From: Candidatus Saccharibacteria bacterium UBA1235
GTDB lineage: Bacteria > Patescibacteriota > Saccharimonadia > Saccharimonadales > Saccharimonadaceae
Assembly (NCBI GenBank): GCA_002309075.1
Contig: DBWP01000005.1
Coordinates: 1,830 to 37,675 of the forward strand
Length of the DNA: 35,846 nucleotides
Reading direction: 5' to 3'
The position numbers and the translations under genes are program-made. Under the pieces are notes generated by a model. The model was not told the DNA's origin and did not search any database. It was given only the letters and a program-made list of their open reading frames with translations. How positions within the stretch are numbered: position 1 is the stretch's first letter; each line of letters starts with the position of its first letter. Shown in pieces: positions 29,838-35,846 of the stretch.

Positions 29838-32765
29838 CTATTCGTGCTTAATGCTGAGAAATCCGTCCATTGAATTGTCAGTTCCCACAAAATCTGCCGG
29901 ATCGTTTATCGGCTTACTTAAGTCTATAAACGTCTCTGAGGTCTTAATCTTATCTGCAGGCTTATCTTTATGATCGATCTTAACAGGGGTAGAAACAGGG
30001 GCGGGAACAGAGCCAGAAACAGGGGTAGACAGAGGGGAATTAAGGGCAATTTTCCCTTTCTTTTTTGCCTTTTCCCTCTTATTAGGGGTATTTTTAGGTT
30101 TATTAACAGGCTTCTCGCTGACTTTTTCCCTGTTTTCTGTATCTTTTACGAGCTTCTCGAGGTCCTTTAATCCCAAGCGCTCTTTACCTTCAGCCGTATT
30201 TGGGCTCATCTTTGTGCGACGAAATTCAGCCTGTGGGGTTGGTACGAATTTAAAGTTCGGTTTTTGTTCGGTTCTAGAGTCTGCGTTTTTTAGGGCTCCA
30301 GCTTCGCCAGCTACTCTTCCAGAATCCGATAATTCCCTCTTATATTTCTCACTTTGCTCAATTGTTTCCCGAATCTCGCCTTCGACTTCTGCTCTTGGCC
30401 TTGCATAATGCTCGCGCGACCACTTAATAATCTCCTCGAAATTATCTTCTGGAGAACTTGGCAAAGATAAAGTCGTTGCCGAGAAGGCCGGTACTTTCTC
30501 GCCATTAATAATCATAGAAATGATAAAGTGGCGGTTATTTAACTGTAAGAGATCTGAAGCCTCAAATGTAGGCTCAAACTGTTTAACGAGAATTGGTGCA
30601 TCATCAGCTGATACACGGAAGGAAATTGTGGTACCAACGTTGCCGAAAACCGCATCTCGCACCGAATCTGTCATTTGTGCTACATATTGGTTTGCTACGG
30701 TCAAATTAAGCCCATATTTTCGCGCTTCTGATAGGATTACGGCAAACGAATCGGTTGCGAAGTTCTGGAACTCATCTACATATAAATAGAACGGCCGTCG
30801 GTCTTCGACTTTCGGAATATCAGATCTAGACATCGCGGCAAGCTGGACCTTAGTCACAAGAAACGCCCCGAGAATTCCAGCGTTATCTTCCCCAATTAAA
30901 CCTTTAGATAAATTAACTACTAAAATCTTCCCTTCGTCCATAATCTTACGGATATCGAAAGAAGATTTCGGCTGGCCAATAATATTGCGGATAATCGGGT
31001 TCGCGGTGAATGCTCCAACCTTATTTAATACCGGCGCAATAGACTCATTTATCTGTTTGTCGTTCCATTGGCCAAATTCGTGTTTCCAGAACTGTAAAAC
31101 CGTTACGTCGTGACAGTAATCTAGGGTCTCTTTACGAAATTCTTTATCTGTCAACATCCTGGAAATATCAAGCAGAGTCGCCTCTGGGCGGTCTAAAAGC
31201 GCTAGAAGAGTATAGCGTAAAATATGCTCAAGCCTTGGGCCCCAAGAGTCGCCGAACATACGTTTCAAAACACCAATAACTTCCGAACAAATATTCGGTT
31301 TTCTAGATGGATCAGAAATCTCAAGCGGGTTAAACGCGACAGGGAAAGCCGTGTCTGCCGGGTTAAAATAGACAACATCTTTCACTCTAGATTTCGGTAC
31401 GAATTTCAAGTTATCAATCGCAAAATCACCATGTGGGTCAATAATACAATATCCTTGATTATAAAAGACATCAGAAAGCGCCAAAAGCTCCAACATACCG
31501 CTTTTCCCTGCCCCTGTTTGACCGATGATATAAACGTGACGATTGCGGTCGCGGCGCGTTAGACCAAATTGGTGATTAATCCCCCGGAAATTCGTAAGTC
31601 CAAACGCCGAAATATTCCCGTCATTTTTCGGGTCACCCGTAATAACTGGCAATTTGGCAGGCGGCTCAGCAGTTTTCGACGAAGCCCAGACGATATTTGG
31701 TGTTTCAACCGACGTGTGCGGTAAATGATACACGCTTGCAAGCTCTGAAATATTTAAAATAAAACCGTGGTCTGCAAATTGGCGCAACTTATACGCATCT
31801 AGATCTTTCGTATTAAAGCTCCCGCCGATCTGCTTAAACCCATTCAAATTTGTCGAATTAAACTGCTTAAACGTCCCAACCAAAGCTTGCATATTAAGCT
31901 TTGCGTCAACTTCTGAATTGCCAAGATATGCCAAACGAATCTTAACCTCATATCCAAGCTTTGTTGCCTTTTCTTCAGCCTTACTAATTTGATTTTTTGC
32001 TCTTTCCGACAACTCAACTTTCGTATCCGACTCTGTTCCTCCGGCCGGCGGCCTAAAGAATGCTCCAAGAACCTCAACTAACCAAGTCCAATCTATACTT
32101 GTTCCAAAAGAAAGGAATTTCTTACCAGACTTTACTCTTGAAACCCATCTATCGGTCGTATCTTTATGCCAATCATCCGGAATTGGCCGCGTTAAAATTT
32201 GAATCCACATCTCTTCAGATTGATCCGGATCAAGCTTCGCTAAAGTCCCTGTAATGCCAGCTAAAGGATCAACCTCGAAACTATCAAATGTCTTAATTGG
32301 CAGGGCGCTGTCTTCAGTTAACCCAAGTTCCGCCGAATATTGCACAGGATATTTAGCTCGATTATCTACATAATCCTCGTTCATTTTATAAATCTGAACG
32401 GTCGGATATTGCGAATAAATCTGCCCTTCAACAAAACTTCTCAAAACTTTTGGCACCCAAACATAAAACCGAATCTGCCCCGCTGTTGAAACGATTTCAA
32501 ACGACAAATGCTCCTGTACACCGTTTGAATTTTTAAGTTCCTGTTTGTCGCGCAAAATCCCGTGCAGACTCGCAAACATTTGCTCTGCCGCAAGCTCCTT
32601 TTTGTCGTTTGCACGCGGAATTTCTAACATCAAAAGCACCGAGTCGACATTCAAAACCTTCAGATTATTCAGCTTCTTATAATTTTTATAAGTTAAAAAT
32701 GCCAAAATTCCGATCACCGGAATCCAGAAAATTGGCATCAATATAAAATGTATGACAAAATCCAT
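29838..32765 (-). CDS. Membrane-anchored TraD/VirD4/HerA-type ATPase
   Basis: This 975-aa protein has an N-terminal membrane anchor (residues 3-24, VIHFILMPIFWIPVIGILAF), then about 350 residues of an alpha/beta region typical of CPR homologues, then a RecA-like motor with Walker A GQTGAGKSG near 414-421, IDPHGDF near 440, and Walker B FYLYVDEFQNF near 657-667. The pattern is that of type IV secretion coupling proteins and HerA-like DNA translocases. Residues after 790 are low complexity, with a Lys-rich stretch (KREKAKKKGK) and Pro/Thr/Ser/Val repeats. The ATG lies six bases behind TATAAT (32777-32772), which follows the stop of the upstream sigma4-HARE gene. DNA or protein pumping at the membrane is likely; no other secretion genes are in the window. 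Confidence 0.8.
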   Translation of the reverse strand: MDFVIHFILMPIFWIPVIGILAFLTYKNYKKLNNLKVLNVDSVLLMLEIPRANDKKELAAEQMFASLHGILRDKQELKNSNGVQEHLSFEIVSTAGQIRFYVWVPKVLRSFVEGQIYSQYPTVQIYKMNEDYVDNRAKYPVQYSAELGLTEDSALPIKTFDSFEVDPLAGITGTLAKLDPDQSEEMWIQILTRPIPDDWHKDTTDRWVSRVKSGKKFLSFGTSIDWTWLVEVLGAFFRPPAGGTESDTKVELSERAKNQISKAEEKATKLGYEVKIRLAYLGNSEVDAKLNMQALVGTFKQFNSTNLNGFKQIGGSFNTKDLDAYKLRQFADHGFILNISELASVYHLPHTSVETPNIVWASSKTAEPPAKLPVITGDPKNDGNISAFGLTNFRGINHQFGLTRRDRNRHVYIIGQTGAGKSGMLELLALSDVFYNQGYCIIDPHGDFAIDNLKFVPKSRVKDVVYFNPADTAFPVAFNPLEISDPSRKPNICSEVIGVLKRMFGDSWGPRLEHILRYTLLALLDRPEATLLDISRMLTDKEFRKETLDYCHDVTVLQFWKHEFGQWNDKQINESIAPVLNKVGAFTANPIIRNIIGQPKSSFDIRKIMDEGKILVVNLSKGLIGEDNAGILGAFLVTKVQLAAMSRSDIPKVEDRRPFYLYVDEFQNFATDSFAVILSEARKYGLNLTVANQYVAQMTDSVRDAVFGNVGTTISFRVSADDAPILVKQFEPTFEASDLLQLNNRHFIISMIINGEKVPAFSATTLSLPSSPEDNFEEIIKWSREHYARPRAEVEGEIRETIEQSEKYKRELSDSGRVAGEAGALKNADSRTEQKPNFKFVPTPQAEFRRTKMSPNTAEGKERLGLKDLEKLVKDTENREKVSEKPVNKPKNTPNKREKAKKKGKIALNSPLSTPVSGSVPAPVSTPVKIDHKDKPADKIKTSETFIDLSKPINDPADFVGTDNSMDGFLSIKHE

Positions 32766-32771
32766 ACATTA

Positions 32772-32777
32772 ATTATA
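32772..32777 (-). promoter_or_regulatory. -10 box of the TraD/HerA-like gene (leaderless)
   Basis: Minus-strand TATAAT is followed by six bases and the ATG at 32765. It begins one base after the stop codon of the upstream gene. Confidence 0.72.
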
Positions 32778-33806
32778 TCACACTAATGTGTAAGAATTCT
32801 TATCAATCTTCTTAAATAACTTTTTATTTTGTAAATTCAAAAGAATCGTAGTTTCTTTAACCTTACGTGTCTTAAGAACTTGCTTCACGATTTCCTCGCG
32901 CGAAAGTGGTTCGCCTGCTTTTTCCAAAATTCCAGTAATAATTTCCGAGATAGTTCCCTTCTTGTACCCCCAAGAAGAAAGCGCATAAATTCCCCGTCCA
33001 ATCAAAACGAATCTCTGGTCCTTAATAAGTTCATTATGAATCGCTTGAATCGTTACATTCTTACGCTTAAAGTTAGATTCCTTAATCTCATTTGCAATAT
33101 CCGAAAAATGCATCGGCTCTTTTCTAGCTTCCAGAATCACAAAAATCTTATCGCGAATATTTTTCGGGTTAACAGATGGCCACTTCGCAAGGCCCCAAAC
33201 CCCATTTAAGGTAGCAAGAAGCTTTGAAATTGACGCAACAGCTTTTATATGGTCAGGATGCTCATAATTTAGAGCATCGTCAAGCTGATCTAGGCTCATC
33301 GGTTCTTTATTCTTGCGAATAATATTTACGATTTCATCAACTCGCGCCTTAACAGACGCCGCGTCGCCATATTCAGCGATTCCGATCGCTGCATTATAAG
33401 AGTCATTTTCTTCAATAACAGTTAAACTCTTAGAAAAAGTCGCGATAAAATTAATACCGGCCCTCTCAGACGCAGTAGTAGTTCTTCCATAAACCTTATC
33501 AGCAAGAAGGTCCAATCTAGCAACTCTTCCCATTTCGGTCAAATTACGAATTAAGATTTTTTCAGCAGCGGCAAGCTCTGTGATTTGATTCTCTTCTGCG
33601 GAAATTTGAAGGTGAATTAAAATTGCTTTTTCGAGCTGCCTCACACGTTCGCGCGTAATAGACAACATTTCTCCGATTTGTTCAAGGGTTTCACGATTCC
33701 CTTTTAACCCAAATCGTCGCGAAATGATTTCTTTTTCACGATCTTGTTCAATAACATTCAGACTGCCCGAGATTGCATTTTTTAGGATTTCCGCATTGTG
33801 ATCCAT
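32778..33806 (-). CDS. Sigma-region-4 / HARE-type winged-helix fusion protein
   Basis: This 342-aa protein has an N-terminal sigma-70 region-4-like domain (residues 20-65: KEIISRRFGLKGNRETLEQI, then GEMLSITRERVRQLEKAIL), which in sigma factors reads the -35 box. A middle segment with possible winged helices (about 75-200) follows, then two segments like the HARE-HTH domain of RNA polymerase delta: about 215-275 (RDKIFVILEARKEPMHFSDI, ending GRGIYALSSWG) and about 280-342 (ISEIITGILEKAGEPLSREE). Region 2, needed for -10 recognition, is absent, so it is not a complete sigma factor; it may modulate RNA polymerase. A TATAAT upstream (33849-33844) and a GAGGCAGGA site give a normal leader. It precedes the TraD-like gene. 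Confidence 0.72.
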   Translation of the reverse strand: MDHNAEILKNAISGSLNVIEQDREKEIISRRFGLKGNRETLEQIGEMLSITRERVRQLEKAILIHLQISAEENQITELAAAEKILIRNLTEMGRVARLDLLADKVYGRTTTASERAGINFIATFSKSLTVIEENDSYNAAIGIAEYGDAASVKARVDEIVNIIRKNKEPMSLDQLDDALNYEHPDHIKAVASISKLLATLNGVWGLAKWPSVNPKNIRDKIFVILEARKEPMHFSDIANEIKESNFKRKNVTIQAIHNELIKDQRFVLIGRGIYALSSWGYKKGTISEIITGILEKAGEPLSREEIVKQVLKTRKVKETTILLNLQNKKLFKKIDKNSYTLV

Positions 33807-34038
33807 GAGTTATTTTCCTGCCTCTTTATCTGTTAGTAATAATAATTATACTTATAATAACATAGTTATTTTATATTGTCAACTATGAAATTATATAATT
33901 TCCTATATTATTGTAGCACATTTTTTACAATTGTGAAAAAAAATTATAAAACCATAAACGGCTTAAACATGTTTTATGTTCATCAAAAACAACCTTATGA
34001 TTTTTTTCGCCCCTGTTAAATCGCGTCTTATGTTTTTT

Positions 34039-34058
34039 AAAAAATCTTGAGATTTTTT
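34039..34058 (-). terminator. Possible terminator of topA
   Basis: AAAAAATC (34039-34046) and GATTTTTT (34051-34058) are complementary around TTGA and touch the topA stop. The stem is AT-rich, so it is weak. Confidence 0.4.
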
Positions 34059-35846
34059 ATGATTTTTTACGTTTTCCTCGCGCCCCACTTCGCGCCCCAC
34101 CTCGCGCCCCACGCCGAGTTTTAGAAACTTTCGGTTTGTTTAAAAGCATTTCGCGTGCTTCCGCTTCTGTGATAGTTTTCGGATCGCGATCTTTTGGAAT
34201 CTTAATATTATTTCGGCGCCCTGGCCCTTTAATATATGGCCCATAAGCCCCATTAATAATCTGCACATCGCCCCAATCCGCAATCATTGCTGCGAGCTTC
34301 GCTTCATATAAAGGCAAAGCCTCCTCAAACGAAATTGTGTAAGGGTCAAAATCTTTCATCGGTATATTATATTTCCCGCCTTTTAGATATGGACCAAACG
34401 GCCCATTCGCCGCAATAAGTTCCGTGCCATCAGAAGTTGTTCCGAGCGAACGTGGCAAAGCCGGTAAAGCGAGCTGCTTTAAGGCTTGCTCCAAGGTTAC
34501 CGTCTTAACTGATTTTCTCTTCGGCAAAGGTGCAAATCTCGGCTTTTCACCAGAAGACTTTTCGTTATCACCGAGCTGAATAAAACCGCCGTTCTTGCCA
34601 ATTTTTGCATAAATCGCCTTACCAGTCTCCGGGTCATGCCCAAGTAGGCGCGCATTATTGTATCTCTCCACGCCCTGCGCAGTGAGTACAGTATCCTTAA
34701 ATGGCCCATAGAAATCTCGAAGCATCTTCACGCGCTCCAATTTTGCGTCGGCCACCAGATCCAAATCTTTCTCGATGTTAGCAGTAAATTTATAATCAAC
34801 GATATTTTTGAAGTTTTCAGTCAAAAACCCAGCTACAAGCTCACCAATCGGAGTAGGAACGAGTTTGCCCTTATTTGCCCCGAATTTCTCTTTAACCATG
34901 GTTCTCTCGACGGCAGGACCCGTCGATGTAACCGAGAGCTCAACAACTTCGCGTTCTTCTCCTTCGGACTCGCCCTTAACAACATATCCGCGCGCTTGAA
35001 TCGCAGTCATAATCGAAGCATAGGTCGACGGGCGTCCAATTCCGAGCTCCTCAAGCTTCTTAACTAACGAACCTTCCGTATAGCGGGCCGGCGGTTTTGC
35101 GAAAGTCTGTTTCGCGACTAGCTTCAAATAATTTAGCTCATCACCCTTAGAAACTCGCGGAAGCTCTAAATCTTTCGACTTCCCATAAACTTTTAAGAAT
35201 CCGTCAAAAACCACTACTTCGCCCTTAGCGACAAAATCGTTACTAATGTAAATGGTGGTTTTAGCGACCTTTGCGTTTGCCATTTGTGTAGCGACTGTTC
35301 GCGACCAAATTAACTGATAAAGCCGTTTTTCATAATCAGTTCGCCCTGCGGTAGTTCGCGTAACATCAGTTGGACGAATCGCCTCGTGCGCTTCCTGCGC
35401 CTGAGCATCTTTAGTCTTAAACGAACGTACCTTCAAATAATTCTTTCCAAACTCGCCTTCGATATATTTCGCAATTGCCGCTATCGCCTGTGAGGACAAA
35501 TTTAAAGAGTCGGTTCTATGATACGTGATAAGACCAGCCTGATAAAGCCCCTGCGCTGCGCTCATAGTTGTACGCGACGAATAACCTAATTTACTGTTCG
35601 CCTCAATCTGAAGCGCCGCTGTTGTAAACGGCGTTGGTGCAGCTTTTGACCCTTCCGCCTCTTCAATGTCCGACACAGTAAATTTCGCTTTAGAAAGTTC
35701 TTCTAATAATTTCGTCGCTTCATCCTCAGTTTTTGGCGCATCACCATCATATACAGCATTAAAAGATGCTTTCTCGACGGGTCCTGCCGCCGCAGTTTCC
35801 CCCACCCTCGCAGGGGCTCGGGCGGGGGTCCCCCCAGTGGCGTCAC
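34057..35846 (-). CDS. topA: DNA topoisomerase I, 3' part (5' end outside window)
   Basis: The frame is open to the window edge and encodes the C-terminal 596 residues or so. The Toprim domain and the true start lie outside. The catalytic tyrosine is in GLITYHRTDS, codon at 35523-35521, and is followed by RPTDV and the ELGIGRPSTYASIM segment of the type IA fold. The C-terminal third has three repeats without CxxC zinc motifs (GGFIQLGD, GPFGPYLKGGKYNIP, GAYGPYIKGPGRRNNIKIPK), then a basic tail rich in Arg, Gly and Ala. The enzyme relaxes negative supercoils. A copy of the palindromic repeat is read in frame at the window edge (35774-35846), and a 16-base end piece lies at 34911-34926. The GTG at 35805 is inside the repeat and is not a likely start. 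Confidence 0.93.
   Translation of the reverse strand, partial: DATGGTPARAPARVGETAAAGPVEKASFNAVYDGDAPKTEDEATKLLEELSKAKFTVSDIEEAEGSKAAPTPFTTAALQIEANSKLGYSSRTTMSAAQGLYQAGLITYHRTDSLNLSSQAIAAIAKYIEGEFGKNYLKVRSFKTKDAQAQEAHEAIRPTDVTRTTAGRTDYEKRLYQLIWSRTVATQMANAKVAKTTIYISNDFVAKGEVVVFDGFLKVYGKSKDLELPRVSKGDELNYLKLVAKQTFAKPPARYTEGSLVKKLEELGIGRPSTYASIMTAIQARGYVVKGESEGEEREVVELSVTSTGPAVERTMVKEKFGANKGKLVPTPIGELVAGFLTENFKNIVDYKFTANIEKDLDLVADAKLERVKMLRDFYGPFKDTVLTAQGVERYNNARLLGHDPETGKAIYAKIGKNGGFIQLGDNEKSSGEKPRFAPLPKRKSVKTVTLEQALKQLALPALPRSLGTTSDGTELIAANGPFGPYLKGGKYNIPMKDFDPYTISFEEALPLYEAKLAAMIADWGDVQIINGAYGPYIKGPGRRNNIKIPKDRDPKTITEAEAREMLLNKPKVSKTRRGARGGARSGARGKRKKS
34911..34926 (+). repeat. 16-bp end fragment of the palindromic repeat, inside topA
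   Basis: CGGCAGGACCCGTCGA is identical to the end of copy 4 and 13 of its bases match copies 1 and 2. No other part of the unit is beside it. It is opposite in orientation to copy 4. Confidence 0.5.
35774..35846 (-). repeat. GC-rich palindromic repeat, copy 4, inside topA (cut by window edge)
   Basis: Read on the minus strand it has GTGACG, a GGGGGGACCCCCG block, the inner stem CCCCCGCCC with GGGTGGGGG (one G-T pair) around the 12-base loop GAGCCCCTGCGA, and the end CGGCAGGACCCGTCGA. The frame of topA stays open through it, reading GGTPARAPARVGETAAAGPV. Confidence 0.85.

Noticed and set aside
29960..30040. CRISPR-like short repeats (ACAGGGGTAGA and similar)
   Set aside because: They are codon-level repeats for a Pro/Val/Ser/Thr-rich tail of the ATPase, with no spacers of constant length. 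No CRISPR array was seen in the window.
35803..35805. GTG as start of topA
   Set aside because: The frame stays open to the window edge, and this GTG lies inside the repeat; the Toprim domain must be upstream.
1..35846. Recoding of TGA as in Absconditabacteria or Gracilibacteria
   Set aside because: Conserved genes end at TGA (for example mraY, ftsW, MMPL) and have no internal TGA; Trp positions are TGG.

Overview
The window looks like a chromosomal stretch of a small-genome Candidate Phyla Radiation bacterium, most likely Candidatus Saccharibacteria (TM7). This is inferred from gene content: a trimmed division and wall cluster (rsmH-ftsL-ftsI-mraY-ftsW-murG-ftsQ), an IF-2 and an S1 of reduced size, two small DUF5663-like helical proteins, a sigma-region-4 protein fused to HARE-type winged helices, and a membrane-anchored TraD/HerA-type ATPase. 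The DNA is moderately AT-rich. Genes are tightly packed, often with 4-bp overlaps. The standard code is used: TGA is a stop and Trp is TGG. No 16S or single-copy phylogeny was run.

Layout. 1-600: end of a KGG-motif stress protein, and a convergent ImmA/IrrE-like metallopeptidase with a zinc ribbon. 694-6490: ribosomal protein S1, a DUF5663-like protein, an 844-aa coiled-coil membrane protein and an acyl-CoA synthetase-like enzyme. 6492-12077: a GT2 glycosyltransferase, a COG2426-type membrane protein, and a TetR / MMPL / LxxG-heptad exporter system built around a 22-bp operator palindrome. 12062-15739: tRNA-Asn with a duplicated 3' end, infB, a second DUF5663-like gene, and fmt and def (initiation and formyl-Met processing together). 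15771-20376: priA, divergent from a winged-helix gene, recJ and a CYTH protein. 20391-21377: an orphan KwaB-like (DUF4868) gene. 21390-29285: the dcw cluster with two probable structured RNAs and a 21-aa ORF. 29286-29837: an AT-rich non-coding stretch. 29838-35846: TraD/HerA-like ATPase, sigma4-HARE protein, and the 3' part of topA.

The most unusual signal is a GC-rich palindromic repeat of about 80-86 bp. Two copies 430 bp apart are identical: one lies in frame inside priA, the other between the divergent priA and winged-helix promoters. A third, diverged copy lies in frame inside ftsI. A fourth is in frame inside topA at the window edge, and a 16-bp end fragment lies elsewhere in topA. All four longer copies keep a GC stem and a 12-nt loop of the form GAGnnnnnGCGA, with changed but still paired stems. 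This is a protein-coding-embedded palindromic element, formally similar to Rickettsia palindromic elements.

A second genome-wide pattern is leaderless transcription. Eight starts have a perfect TATAAT exactly six bases before ATG, and this spacing decides several start codons. Other genes (rpsA, infB, the acyl-CoA synthetase, fmt) have Shine-Dalgarno leaders instead.
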